DNA of 64,000 nucleotides, taken from assembly GCF_021130785.1 (NCBI RefSeq), contig NC_060211.1, positions 122,833,001-122,897,000 of the forward strand, in the 5' to 3' direction. Both the position numbers and the translations under genes were made by a program. Positions 1 to 12,680 of the stretch are shown here, one piece after another (the stretch's first letter is position 1; each line of letters begins with the position of its first letter). The notes beneath the pieces were generated by a model that made no database searches, was not told the DNA's origin, and saw nothing but the letters and a program-made list of their open reading frames with translations. This stretch comes from Homalodisca vitripennis (Eukaryota; Arthropoda; Insecta; Hemiptera; Cicadellidae).

Positions 1-170
1 GTTAAACACAAAAATGTGTTATTTCTTTGCACCAATTCTTGTGTTTTACGTAAGATATCTCTGAAAGTATTGCATTTACAGCTCTGGGACGAATTTTAAT
101 AAATTTGTCAGATATAAAAACATAAAAAACAATCGTATTTGTATCTTTGTAACTACCTTTACCATTTTTA

Positions 171-345
171 TACGGCCTGACTTCACCAAGGGTTCTGAAA
201 TCCGGGCGAAATCTTTCGCTAGGCGTAACTCGCTAACGAAGCGTTTCCGGGCACATGGTTATATGAACTTTTTTACTTGTTTTTAGCTATCGAATAAGCT
301 CCTGAGAGATTGCCGTTTAGTTTTGAATCACCCTGTATATATATG
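171..345. repeat. GC-richer block, probable transposable-element tail
   Basis: This block stands out from the AT-rich flanks by its CG-containing words and ends in AATCACCCTGTATA, a kind of terminal sequence often seen at insect repeat ends. A related CCCTGTATA ends the mariner-type element near 14,550. I see no ORF. The assignment rests on composition and the end motif only. Confidence 0.3.
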
Positions 346-799
346 GTGAAACTGAGTACTGTTTTATGATTAGGTTTAAAGCTAGCTAAGGAGTGGGAGT
401 TCATTTTTGTTTTTGATTTGCAAACAACTCATCCTAAATATCCGGCCGTAGGTAATAGTTAGGTAGTCACCTTTACGCCGTTGGTCCCCAGGTTAAATGT
501 TAGAGTGGGCTTCTTAGCCGTAAATTCACCTTAAACATAAGAAATTTTTACTTTATATCAAATTAGCTTTAGCATTATTATAAAACTAATATTATTTTAA
601 CAATTTAGACCAAATAAGAATTTGTTGCATAGCATGGAACTAAATATTTTAATGATATGAAATATAACTTTGTATGCAATTGTCACAACAACTAAATGTT
701 ATTACTAGTTGATACTATTTATACGGTACTTAATAGATACAAATTAGAGAACTTGCTGGCATTAAAAAAATAATTACTGTATTTAACACGAAATGAATT
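346..799. other. AT-rich noncoding DNA
   Basis: No ORF, RNA gene or clear repeat is visible here. A few CG-containing words occur near 440-500, without a recognisable motif. Confidence 0.4.
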
Positions 800-1010
800 A
801 CTATCTTACCAGTATTTGTTTCAATGTCTCTTTCAAACCCAACAGTGCATGGTCTTTAACCTCAATTTATTTAATTTGTGAGGTGAGTATTTTAAATTAA
901 ATCCTTTGCTTTTCACAACGTTCAAAAACCAGAATCGAATTCCCTTCTACAATCAAGTGTTAATTCACGAGCAAAATATTTTACTACAATATTAATAATA
1001 ATTTAGATTA
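800..1010 (+). repeat. Dispersed repeat, copy 1 (partner at 6640-6800)
   Basis: The order of short conserved words matches the partner: a TACCA start, then CAAACCCAACAGTGCATGG against CAAATCCAGCAGTGTGTGG, then ACCAGAATCG, then a GCAAAATATT/GCAGAATATT word. Both copies are in the same orientation about 5.8 kb apart and are well diverged. No ORF is present, so this is probably a nonautonomous element or the end of a larger one. Confidence 0.5.
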
Positions 1011-4000
1011 TACTTAAACCGGAATTCTTATTTGAGGAGAGGATATAGAGCTTCCAAGGTTTTTACCAAGAATTATAACATTAACATCATGTATGAAGCA
1101 ATCGTTTTGTGATCCTAACGAAGCGGACAAGGGTAACAACATGTCAAACGATAATTCACGGGACAAGGGCTCATTTAAATATTTTGTAGAGTTGTCCTAT
1201 GCACGTTCCAAACATAATATATTTCTAAGGAGTATAAAATTAACATTAGTCGAGTTTCAAGTTTTACGTATATTTAAAGGTTATTATTTTGAGATTTTAA
1301 TACAATTTAAAATTAATAAAGGTAAAATTGTAGTTTCCACTTATAAATTCTACTGGAACTATTTCATAAAAATCTGTGTAATGATAAGCGTGTATATCAT
1401 TTTTATCTTGTAATCAATAATCATAACTTAAAAATAATTATAAGTTTAAGTACATTGATTCAAATTAATAAAAATAATAATTTCTACACACTTTCTATTA
1501 ATATATATAAAAAACAAACCTACATTTCTTGTGTTTTCAGTAAAATTAAAGGTTGTTTTTCAAATGAAGTTCTTAATTTCAGGTTTATATTTGTAAACAA
1601 CCATAAAGGACCTTTAAACTTTTGCTTAATTCCAGCATGGGTTTTACAAGTACGAAAAAAATAAAACATTAACATTATAAATTGAGAAATATTTGCCTAC
1701 CTGTTCCTCTTAATATGTAACATATATTAATAACCTTGTAAGATTCAAGCATAATGTATTGAAGGAGTCTAAGCAAATCACTAAACGCACGAATAATTAT
1801 TAAAGCTTTGCATATTTTTTATTGTATTTTTAACTTATTATTTTATTGAAATTTATAAACATAGTCCTTGACTAATCATTAACTAACAGTTATAAGAAGG
1901 AAATGTTTGATTTAAAGACGTGTATTTTAAATTACGAATATTTTATGAAAGAATATTCAATCATACTAATGACATATGTTCGAATTTAAGCGTGCAATAG
2001 CATTTTAAAGACATAAAAAACTTGCAGCAAAACACAATTGTAATCCTATTACAAATTGTTTAAGTAGAGAGAGGTTAAGTACAACACACAATTTGCATTT
2101 TCCACTGTTGAAGAAACAACGCAGCTTAGAGCCAAAACTTTTGTAATTTGCATACAAGATATAATGTTTTGTGAAACATTCATGTACACAATTCTTTTTC
2201 TACGGTAATACGATTAAGTTGTTCACCTCATTTCATATATTCTGTAAGTGTTTTCAGGTTATAAATAACAATAATGATAGCTTACGATGAAAATGGTTGT
2301 TTTTGTTTTTTTATAATATAATAATTATTATTATAATTAGGTATTTACAAGCTAACTAAATTTCTAATGCTTTCGCCAGATGCTAATTCCTTGGATTTAA
2401 GGAAAGGTTTATGATTGATAAAATCTTCGATCACGAAACATTAGGAACTAACAAGATTAAAAGCTTAAAAGAAGTATTTTTTTCTTTTGTTGTAAGTTTT
2501 GTATATCTATAATATCATGTGTTTGGCGTATAAATAGCTCATATTTACAGGCTAAATGTTGACATGTAAAAGATTATAGTTACAAATTGAATGTCAAAGA
2601 AAAATCATTGACCTTAAATTCTGAAGAAAACTATTACAAATATAAAAACCATTTCGTTATGATAGATATATTAAAAACAGCCAATATATGTAAAGTTTTT
2701 AACGCTTCTACGAATGTATATTATAAAATTCCAAATAGTACAACACGAAAATAGCACTAATTGTAATTTACTCATTAGTGTCTGTGAAAACTAAATATAT
2801 TAATAAGCCATAATCCATAACACAGGACACGGGCCGCTCTGATTAATCTGAACCAAATATAGCATATATTTTAAATAGACTATATTTACATAGGTTTAAA
2901 CTATTTTAATTCCAAATTGTTTATTTTTTTTAATTAAAAGGAGTATTTATTATTATTTTATTTTATATTTTTACGAACGGCTGTACTTTGGGACTATTTC
3001 GCTAATGAGATACTAAAGTATCATTTATGTAAGGCATAAAATGCATAAAATTTTATATTGTGTCTATTTCAAAGAAACGCAATTATGTTACATAATTTCA
3101 CTCAATAGATTCGTTTATTTTATTGTATTTAATACCAGTTTGAATAAGTGGTGAACAATTTTTTGAATATATTTGAGATAGGTACAAAAGAGAACCATTT
3201 CAAATTCTAAAGGGCAATAGTGTACATGTACTTTTTTATTTTATCGCAGTGCAACCCTTTGTAATATTTAAGTAAAGGTCTGATGCACAGTTAAAGCTTT
3301 AATCTGACCTTTCTCATTAGCATAAGGTCTAAGTGAACATCTTATCAAAGAGAATATTATGAAGGTCTATACAGTACTAGACCGATGTTACTGATAAATT
3401 CTGGTACAGTCAGAGACGGGATATAAATCTGCACTGTTTGTAACCGAGATCTAAAGTTCGTCCTTTTAGATTTTCTTGTTATTTGACACCATCTAGTAAA
3501 AACTCCAACATTGACCCAAAAATCCCGACATATGCAACCGTAAGGATAAAAATGAAGGTAAATTTTATAATTTTGTGTCCCATCGTATTTCGACAACGTT
3601 TTGGACTCTGTATACCATGATTTACTAACGGCATTTGAGTAAACTGTTGATAATTACAAACCTATCCAATATTTAAGCAGCCTCCAGTAGACCCATAGCA
3701 ACAAGTAAACATTTAAATTAACGATTGATACCAATCAAAATAATCATAAATAAATACAGACGCCATCTCTAAATACATAATTATTTGCTTTTACGTTTGA
3801 GTTACGTTTGAACATATCTCAGTACACTTAGGAGCACACGATTAGGCTTTAAATTCATCGAAGATGTCTTATCTCTTCTACAATAGTCCCGATGATATTC
3901 TCATTAAGGTTTCCAGGCAACCGTGAAACCATATATTATGGAGTCAAATACTAGGACTTTCCCCTGGCTAGCATAAAATTAGGCAAAAGCCTATATCTCC

Positions 4001-5340
4001 TGGAGGTGAGACTAGGTTTAGGATGTATGAGATAAGGAATATAAGAGGCTGGATTTAACAAAACCGTAACAAAACCAGACATAAGTTTTAGCTACATGGA
4101 GTATCAGGATGCCGTCATTAATTTTGAATATTGTCACTGAATGAAAGCTTTTCATGACTGTTAATTACAAATTATTTCTAGAGATTAATCACTTTTCTGT
4201 ATAATGATTCAGTTAATATGTGATAAAAATTATACTGAGTAGCAGGAGCGACTCGTTAACATGTTAGTTTGAATTTTATTCCTGATATGAACTTTCACGT
4301 AACTACCTACATGTAGAAATAAGTACAACCCTTTACGTTAGTAGACTGAACTGAAGAGTTGCATATTAAAATGCAATTTGTAAATTATATGTTGAGTAAG
4401 CACTACCCATTTCCTCTAAGACTAACAACTAAAAATATCTTGTATAAAACATAATAAACGATAAGATATTGTTACTCATTGTAGAATTCAAGTATGTTTC
4501 TTTTTCAGTAACACTATCAAATTGAAAACCATCAACTTTATTACATTTTTTATAGTCTAAGTTTGTAACTATTGTAAATATTTGTTATTATTAAAAGCAT
4601 AGAGCTTTATCAACACTAACGTATTTTGATGTGCTTAATTAACATATTTTTTAGATATAATTATTATAGAGAAAGTATTAACAAGTAATATATGAACTTT
4701 CAGAACGTAGCTATAGACTACACTGAATTCTCTATAATACCCAGCAGCACTAGATACGCTTGACATTTACGCCATGTAAACGTGACCTTTTGAGTAATAT
4801 TAACATTAGACCACCAGTTTTCCCTGGCATTCCTTTTAATACTAAAAGAATAATACTATTTTTTATACACAGCTATATGTTTTGAAATTATGTAAAACTT
4901 AATAGTTACTTATAACTTTTTTGAACCATCAAATTGCACACTAATCAGATTTAATTATTTATACCCTAGTTATTTGAGATTGTATGAATGTATTTATGGA
5001 TTAAATTAAAGTTTTTCGACTCTAATATTTAATTTCTTAAACTATAACGTATATACAGATATATCGAAAATTAAATTACTGGCAAATATCACAAACTCAT
5101 ATTTGTATACACAAGCCTTTTTATTTTCATAGCTAGTTTAAATACGAAAATACTTGTTTCCAGGATTTATAATAAAAATAAACTAAATTTAATTACTGTT
5201 TTTGCATAGTAAATCTAGAAAAATCATAACAAGATATGTATAAATTTTACTCATAAGTTTAAAAATATATATGTAGGTAATATATTGTACATAAATAAAA
5301 TATCTAAAGGAATTCCAATTAGAGTGATTAATTTTAGATT
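1011..5340. other. AT-rich noncoding DNA, nothing recognised
   Basis: About 4.3 kb of low-complexity AT-rich sequence. Open frames at 1093-1413 (plus) and 3357-3596 (minus) encode peptides rich in F, I, K, N and Y, with no motif I recognise, and I treat them as chance. No microsatellite longer than a few units and no RNA gene is visible. Confidence 0.45.
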
Positions 5341-5640
5341 GCGTACAGTTCTCAGGACGCAATCAAGATAATTGTTCTCTGAGATGAAGTGTGTTTGCAA
5401 CAATGACTGGAGCTCGTATAAATCCTGGTCCTCCGTCAGAGGAGTGTATTGTACAAGTCGTAATAAGAAGTGTTCTTTGAAAACGGGATCTTCTCAGTTA
5501 GCTCCAGATGTTTTCACTAATACACACTGATGTAGGAGAATTACATTCTTCTTTATATACCCTCTCAGGTCGGGTAATGTTAGGTGAAACCGAAGGGCAT
5601 TTTGTATTTTGTAAATATAAATTAAAAAGGGTTTGAGAAA
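5341..5640. other. Less AT-rich anonymous segment
   Basis: Base composition is more balanced here than in the flanks, with words such as CTGGTCCTCCGTCAGAGGAG and CTCTCAGGTCGGG, but no open frame or known motif is visible. It could be a decayed repeat or an unannotated noncoding exon; I cannot choose. Confidence 0.25.
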
Positions 5641-5662
5641 CAGTTTAAACGATATTTAATAA

Positions 5663-5672
<10 letters not shown>

Positions 5673-5742
<70 letters not shown>
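5673..5742. repeat. (TA)n microsatellite, about 70 bp
   Basis: An uninterrupted run of TA dinucleotides. Confidence 0.95.
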
Positions 5743-5747
<5 letters not shown>

Positions 5748-6098
5748 GTATTTTAACATATGAATATCATAAATCTTATTATAATGGTATCATTAAATAA
5801 TAGTTCCTTTCATAAAATAAATAAAACACACACCACAATTAAATCCGTAGTAAATATTATTTTATTTATAAGCAGTCTTTAAATTAATCAAAATCTTACC
5901 TTTATTACATATATTAATATAAAAATAGTACTATATTGTAAAACCATGAAAATTAGGCTAAATTTTATTTTGCTCATACATATTAAATAATTTTCAGGTA
6001 TGCAATATTTTTCAAATCTTTACAGTTCTGAGTTTTTTATGTATATTGAAATGTATAATACAGGTATAATTTAGGCTTAATATTATTTAACGAATTTC

Positions 6099-6101
<3 letters not shown>

Positions 6102-6139
<38 letters not shown>
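6102..6139. repeat. (AT)n microsatellite
   Basis: Uninterrupted AT dinucleotides over about 38 bp. Confidence 0.95.
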
Positions 6140-6142
<3 letters not shown>

Positions 6143-6484
6143 TTATTTATACTAATTAATTACCTGAAGCTTATAGTTGAGAGAATTCAAAGTAATCAAA
6201 ACCTGTTTAGGAAACTAAACCTTCTTGAATTGCGTTCAGTACTAGAAATCGTTTAATGACGTTCCAAATACTGTAACAGGACTCGGAAAATGGTTTGTAT
6301 TATATAACTGCAATTGTTGCATGCTTTAACTTTAAGCTACGCTAATTGGTCAATGTACTGCCATGCATTGTTGTGTTCTTATTTCGTAATATTTTTATCA
6401 CTTATTTTAATTTTAAAATATATAATCAAACTACATTAGTACACTACAGCAGTTTATACTTTTACATTGTAACATTTTACAATC

Positions 6485-6515
<31 letters not shown>

Positions 6516-6540
6516 TATATATATATGTGTGTGTGTGTGT
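6485..6540. repeat. Compound (AT)n-(GT)n microsatellite
   Basis: An AT run is broken once by CAATT, resumes, and passes directly into a GT run. The open frame 6346-6543 that runs through it (YIYIYIY then CVCVC) is a product of the repeat. Confidence 0.9.
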
Positions 6541-6639
6541 TAATATAATTTAAATGTATAGTAACAATATTTATAATAATACACATTTACAATTTGGATT
6601 GCCGTAGAACTCATACAATATAACTACTACTAAAGCAGT

Positions 6640-6800
6640 TTCCTGGCAATATTCGTACCAATTACTCTATCAAATCCAGCAGTGTGTGGCCTGTAAACTT
6701 CTATAAAGAAGGTCATAATTTGAAATTTCCCTCTTCTAAACGTGTGGCAACCAGAATCGGGTTAGCTTTTTACTTTATATATTAGTCCCTGCGCAGAATA
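6640..6800 (+). repeat. Dispersed repeat, copy 2 (partner at 800-1010)
   Basis: Carries the same ordered words as copy 1 (TACCA, CAGCAGTGTGTGG, ACCAGAATCG, GCAGAATATT) in the same orientation. The insert lengths between words differ, which indicates substantial age. Confidence 0.5.
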
Positions 6801-7469
6801 TTAACGATGTATAAATTTATAAAAACTATTGTATTAAAACCTAATCTTGCATTATTATTTTAAAGTTGTTCTATAACGGTTAGTAAGGACAACTTAGAGT
6901 ACTTTAATTTATTCTAACGTATAGTTATCGTATAGTAAAAAGCCAAGTGAACGGGCCTTCTAATTACAATACCCAGTGAAATTTTTATTAAAATGCCCGT
7001 TGAGTTGATCTATAGAGTTAAATTATTATATTATATTATAGCCCTATCTTGCGTAGTTTACCGTCTGTCTCACTGTTTGTTTGTTAGGAAAAAGTCATAC
7101 ATTTAAACGGCAAAAAGCTATAAAAAAATTTCAGCAAAATATCTCTAAGCCGGATTGGAACTAAAATGTTTATAGGAATAGAGCAATTTGAGTTCCTTTC
7201 CAAATATATTTAGACACCAAGTTTAAGGCAAATAATAGCCGAATATGAAAGGCTTTACTGAGCGACATCCCTCATATAAAATATACTAATTGAGTACTTA
7301 ATGCTGATTAATTATCAGCTAATTCTTGTAACTAATTGCTGAAAATTATATTCTCATATTTTAATTGTTGAACAATTGTAATTAAATAATGACGAATTCA
7401 TTAATTAGTGTATTGCTCAATTAACCTTTTAAATTGTAATTATTTGTTTATGTACTGTAATACTAGGTA

Positions 7470-7938
7470 TTATGTACTATCTGTTTCCCGCGGCTTCGCA
7501 CGCTTTGCCCGTGAATGTGTACTTCTGGATCGAGTGAATTATATTTCGAGTGCCGATATAGAGTTTGCGTTGTTGCCACAATCATGAAATTATGTGTATG
7601 CTTATAACCATTGCACACTTAGATGTAATTTATTATGAAGAGGTCTAACCTCAAGCTTTAAGTTCAACCAGAAATTGATTTTAAAGACAAATACATAATA
7701 ACTTTAGCGCTTTCAATTAGTGTTTGGCTATTTAATATACGTAACTGTCTCGTAATTGCAGTTTGTAATGTGCAGGCACTTCTAAAATTTTTATCTTCAG
7801 CATCACTGCCTGGTGGCGTGGTAAAATCAATGGGCATAACATATAAACATTCTCCCTGCAAAATTGCACATACATACAAATTTGCATAATGATCGGTTCA
7901 AATAGTTAACGATTTCAAAAAGGAAAAACACACAAACA
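7470..7938 (+). mobile_element. SINE or RTE-like nonautonomous retroposon
   Basis: The left part has TTTCCCGCGGCTTCGCACGC, a hallmark found at one end of many insect RTE/SINE-type retroposons. The right part has GATCGGTTCAAATAGTTAAC and then CACACAAACATTTATATA, which matches the usual 3' end of such elements before a TA tail. The TA array that follows (7939-8007) fits as an expanded tail. The minus-strand open frame 7664-7879 inside it is not a gene. I infer the family from these two end motifs only. Confidence 0.55.
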
Positions 7939-7952
7939 TTTATATATATATA

Positions 7953-8007
<55 letters not shown>
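7939..8007. repeat. (TA)n microsatellite, retroposon tail
   Basis: About 69 bp of TA repeats with one AATTA interruption, directly after the retroposon 3' end at 7470-7938. Confidence 0.9.
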
Positions 8008-8013
<6 letters not shown>

Positions 8014-8989
8014 TAGTTTACTCAATTGCATTTTATATTTTGTATCTTTTCAAAATTTTAAGCTGATTATTACTTTTAAACTTCCGGGTATTACTAGTTT
8101 ATTCTTGGTCTTTAATGTAATAAATATTTGTTATATTAACAGTAAATATTTCTAAATCATGAAATTATGTAAATCAACTAATTCTATCTTATATTGGTAT
8201 TTAATGAAGTCACAAAAAACAATAAAAGAACTAAATTTAAATATTAATTTGTAAAAACACGTAATTCATAAAAATTAAATTAATAAATCTGAAAATTGCA
8301 AACAATGAGCATTTAGTTTCAGCTCTTAGTTGCAACAGCTAGTTGATCATTAATCAGTAGTAAAACTATTTTAACGCAATTATTGTAATTTTGATGGGAT
8401 ATTTCTCTCAGTAAAACCATACTCACGTTGTCATCATTTGTCTGTATATTTCACAACTTGTTATCCACATTTTTATAAGAGATTATCCCATATCTCCCTA
8501 TTCTTGAAATTTGTATACAATATTTAGTTTTTGAGCTATTGTAATTTGAAAGAGGTGTATATAATTCCTAATATATTTTCTGAAACTTAAAAAAAAAACA
8601 GATCTTAGGTAGACTAAAAACTTTAAGAAGATTGTCCTTTATAACTTTATTAGGTTGAAGTAAATATTCTTTTTCTGCAAAACCAACAGACAGACATTCT
8701 GTAAACTAAGCAAGATAGGAATACACTTTATGACTTTTGTTACTTATTTTGACCTGAAAAATTCCTATGGTGAAGTTTAATTGAGTACTTTAAGAACATA
8801 CTCTATAAATTAAGATTATTTTACTTAGTTATGTTATTTTACATAATAGCATAGTACTTAATTCGTCGCTCAAGTAGTAATCCGAACTATAAAAATTACA
8901 AACGAGATTGTATGTCATAGCTAAATATGATGTTAGCAATTCAATAAGTAATTATAGTATAAAACATAATGTTATTTGTACAACGTTGA

Positions 8990-9260
8990 CTACAAAAAAA
9001 ACTCTCGCCACGAACTTAGCCAGAGTAAAATGTCGAGAGTAGTGCTCAGCTGACAGCTGCCAGGATTGGCAATCTAGAGTCGTCATTTCTCACTTTGTTA
9101 CTCGACGGAGCAAAAATAACATTGTCAAGTCCGGCCACATGTGGCTGTTTCTTTGCACTTTGCGAAATTAAAAACAAAAGTTAGATAAACGAAGCGTCTA
9201 AGAACGATCTTCTGTAAAGTAAAGATAACTAGAGTTGATGTTGCGAGTAAATATATTATT
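8990..9260. other. GC-richer anonymous patch with short palindromes
   Basis: ACTCTCG at 9001 and CGAGAGT near 9040 form inverted arms, followed by CAGCTGACAGCTG. CG dinucleotides are commoner than in the flanks. This could be a TE end or a regulatory segment. No ORF. Confidence 0.25.
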
Positions 9261-10469
9261 TCACTGCGGGCTACGTAATTAGTTTTACTGCCTAAAATAA
9301 ATGTTATGACTGTTACTTAAATATGTGTTTCCTCTATTAAATAATTTTTAATTCAAAATCATATTAGTTAGGTAACTTTTACAACACGTTGAACGCCATA
9401 ACTAAGTTTAAAGTGTGACCATACAAGTGACTTTAGTAAAAATTGCACAATTCATGCTTCGAAATATTTAATTTTCATAATGAATTTATGAGTGTGCGTG
9501 TGTGTGTGTGTAAAATATGTACATATATTACACATATTTTTGTATAACTAACTATTTTAAATGTAGATTCACAACTATTTATAATTCTTTCAATGGCTAT
9601 TGATGCGTTTTTCACACTATTTTTGCCATTTAAACGATTTAATTTTGAAATCAGCTACAGGCAATGTAAGTAAACTGAAGCAAATTGAAGTAAACTGATA
9701 TATTTTTCACATTACTAAATATTTATTCCTATCTATATGCTGGTCTATTATTTACGAGATTAATAACATACCAGGTTTACTAATTTATTAATCGCTACAA
9801 CTGAAAAGAAAATCAACTATGTTATCCAAAAAACATATGATTTCTGAATGATACGTAACCAAATACCCCTTCTGGCTAAGTTGACTCTTAATGTTGGCAT
9901 GTTAATAAAATCACAATACCTAAAAACATGTAAAACTCTTTTTAACCCTCAAGCCTTCCAAGAAAAAAATTGTTGGAAGCATGTCATTTTGATTGTAAAA
10001 CGAGACTGATTTAGTTAAAAATAAATAAAGAGTTTATTTGGGAATATTCTGGTTCTAAAAATTTCATTTCATTCTAATTAATACTGTTTGCGCACGCTAA
10101 ATCTTAAGGAATAAACAACAAAATCAAAACAAAAAATAACACATGAGGGCAAACGCTATTGTAAATGACCTGGTAATTCTATAAAACCTTTTTTTGGTTT
10201 GCAGTATATTGCATGGAAAATGATATATAAATAATCCTGTTACAATCTTTAAATAGCTACTGTATTGAAACCTTATGATATGTTGGCAGAAAAGACTATA
10301 TAATAACTTATTTTCTTACTTAATATATATTTATATACAAATTTATTTATTATGGTGTGGAGTCTGAGGGTCATTATCGAAAAGATTTTAAAAAATCTCC
10401 CGGAAAAAAACCGTCACGAGGGAGATTGCAATAGGTAAATTTATTTTAAATCTATCTAACATTTGTAGT
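9261..10469. other. AT-rich noncoding DNA
   Basis: Contains a short GT run near 9494-9510 and otherwise nothing that I recognise on either strand. Confidence 0.4.
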
Positions 10470-11120
10470 TATGATATTTCATGGAAACAGCGTACAATGG
10501 AACTTTTCTAAGGAGCAAATAAAAACAAAATAAATTGCTATTCATTGCTATTTATGATACATGTAATGAAACACTTTTCTTGAATTACTTCTCCACGAAA
10601 AGTTTCAAACGGTTTTCAAAAGGACCTTAGCTGAGGTATATTAAATTAACTACTACAGTTAACCAGAAGCCGTTACTTAAACGTCCCTATGTCTATATGG
10701 GTTATATCATTCATGAACGTTTGTTATTTTATTATGTATGAGTTATTCGTATTGCTTATCATGCATATAAATTATTATAAGTCAATCTACCAAAGCTTTA
10801 ACTAATAGTGTGCTAATATTTCTGGACCAAATTGATATATACGATGTTGCATGTACGGGAAACCAGGTGTATATTATTTTTCGCTAGAACGGATAATATA
10901 TTAAAATCATAGTTATCAGAATTAATATATAATACTTAACTTACAGTACAATTTATGTCCAGGGATATAGAATATTACTGTGTTTTTATTATATATTATT
11001 AATTTTTATAAATTTTTACAATTGAAATTCATGAGTGTTTGAATGTTATTTGATTCTATTAGACTTAAATATTCGTATATAGGTTGTTCAGAGCACATAC
11101 CTTAAGTTATAGTTCAAACT
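10470..11120 (+). repeat. Old direct duplication, unit A
   Basis: Shares an ordered series of words with 12140-12680: CTTGAATTACTTCTCCACGA against CTTGTATTCTCTTCCCAGGA, CGTTACTTAAACGTCC against TGTTACTTAAAAATGTC, TATGTATGAGTTATTCGTATTGCT against a close match, AATATTACTGTGTTTTTA, and GTTATTTGATTCTATTAGA. Same orientation, offset about 1.6 kb. No coding potential is seen. Confidence 0.6.
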
Positions 11121-12139
11121 GCGTTGTACAATGAAAGAGAAATTTAGTTTCTAAGGCTCCACACCACGAATAAAATTATTATTTACTATTTAACTTTTCA
11201 TAACATTTACCCAAATATTAACAAGTTACCAATGCTCTTAGGCGTTAAAATATGTAGAAAAAAACCTAACTTACGATATAGGTATGTGATAATTTTCAGT
11301 AGCACTAAAAGATTTCAGAGAAACATGAGTCAGATAATATAAGAGGAGTCTATCAGAAAGATTGGTTTTATTGCTTTGATAAAAATGTAAATGTAAGTTT
11401 CGACTTTGCCTAACTACTTTAGCCTTTATTAATTAAAAATTGCAATAATGTACGTAATTTACAAGTTACCAAAGCTTATACATGTAAATATTTCAGCAGC
11501 AGATAGAATAAATGAGTAGCATTGTTCAATTTTATAAGAGATGGGGATTTTAGTGAACAAGATAAAAACGTGTCAGTAATGTATTAAATGGGCAGAACGT
11601 GGGTATTGCTGGAGACTAATTGGCTAGTTGCACTAAAATGTTTATTATTTCTACTATTACATCTAATAAGAGCAAGATTTTATTAAATATCAACTAAACT
11701 TACTAACGATATTAAACGACTACATCAATTGTTTACTCATTTATTAGTAACAAAAATTGTAATTTACATTATCTTCACCCATCACATGTCTAATATTTTG
11801 CCCCTTACAGTACAGCACGCATGATATAAGACATGAATAAATGAAATAGACGAAACAAAAAAAACAGTGTTATTGAAACCTGTTAGAACACTAATTTTAC
11901 TAACGAAGTGTATTTCATTCTACCTCAAACATTTTTTTGACAGATAAATTAATCCTCAACTGTGCTGAATACCTCAGAAAATTTATTTTATTACTATTAG
12001 AATAAAATTGTTTTATATAGACATTAAACTGTTGTAATATCTGAGCTCCATCCCGTCCTTCAGCTCCTAACGACATTCATGGTGCACGAAATTCAGCATG
12101 GTTATTGAGCATGCATATACAGAAATAAATTATACCTTG
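11121..12139. other. AT-rich spacer between duplication units
   Basis: ACAAGTTACCAATGCTCTTA near 11221 and ACAAGTTACCAAAGCTTATA near 11461 form a further short direct repeat. No ORF or RNA gene is visible. Confidence 0.35.
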
Positions 12140-12680
12140 ATAAACTGAGTAAGGAAAGTCATATTTTGTATTTCTTTTCTTGTATTCTCTTCCCAGGACA
12201 AGTTTCTAAAGGTTTCCAATAGGAATTTAACTAAAACTAAGACATTAACTATTAAAGTTTCTCTCAAAGCTGTTACTTAAAAATGTCTACCTGTATGTCT
12301 ATGTGAGTTATAGCTATCTAATATATACGTTCAATATTCAAATATGTATGAGTTATACACATTGCTCAATATGTAAATAAAATGTTATAATTAAGGCCAA
12401 AAACTTTAGCTACCAACGTAAATTTAAGAGAAAGTCCTAGGGTGTGAATTATTTGACTGTGGAACGCATAATTAAACATTATAAATATCAGAAGCTATAT
12501 GATATTAAGTTATAGTGTAATTCAGGGCCAGAAATATGGAATATTAATGTGTTTTTAAGACACTTTTCATTTTTATACCTTTTGATGTTGAAATTTATCA
12601 CTGATCAAATGTTATCTGATTCTATCAGAACTAATTACTCGTATATGTGTTATTCACAAAACGTGCTGAGCATAGAAATT
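12140..12680 (+). repeat. Old direct duplication, unit B
   Basis: Colinear with unit A at 10470-11120 over several hundred bases with many substitutions and indels. Could be two insertions of one element or a tandem segmental duplication. Confidence 0.6.

Larger units (their letters stand above)
6965..8790. mobile_element. Probable foldback-type element with diverged inverted ends
   Basis: The left arm (about 6965-7115) contains CCTATCTTGCGTAGTTTAC followed by GTCTGTC and a GGAAAAAGTCAT word. The reverse complement of about 8655-8790 contains TCCTATCTTGCTTAGTTTAC followed by TGTCTGTCTGTTGG and GAAAAAGAAT. Matching GAATTTTT and AAAAT words extend the homology outward on both sides. The arms are inverted about 1.6 kb apart, as in a foldback or long-TIR element. 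A second retroposon and an AT array lie inside. No transposase is visible, and exact ends and target-site duplication were not resolved. Confidence 0.45.

Noticed and set aside
1093..1413. 106-codon open frame on plus
   Set aside because: The peptide is dominated by F, I, K, N and Y, has no known motif and lies in plain AT-rich DNA. Frames of this length are expected by chance over 64 kb.
3357..3596. 79-codon open frame on minus
   Set aside because: Composition is a little more natural than its surroundings, but there is no family motif, no splice context and no repeat partner.
7664..7879. 71-codon minus open frame
   Set aside because: It lies within the SINE/RTE-like retroposon and shows no protein motif.
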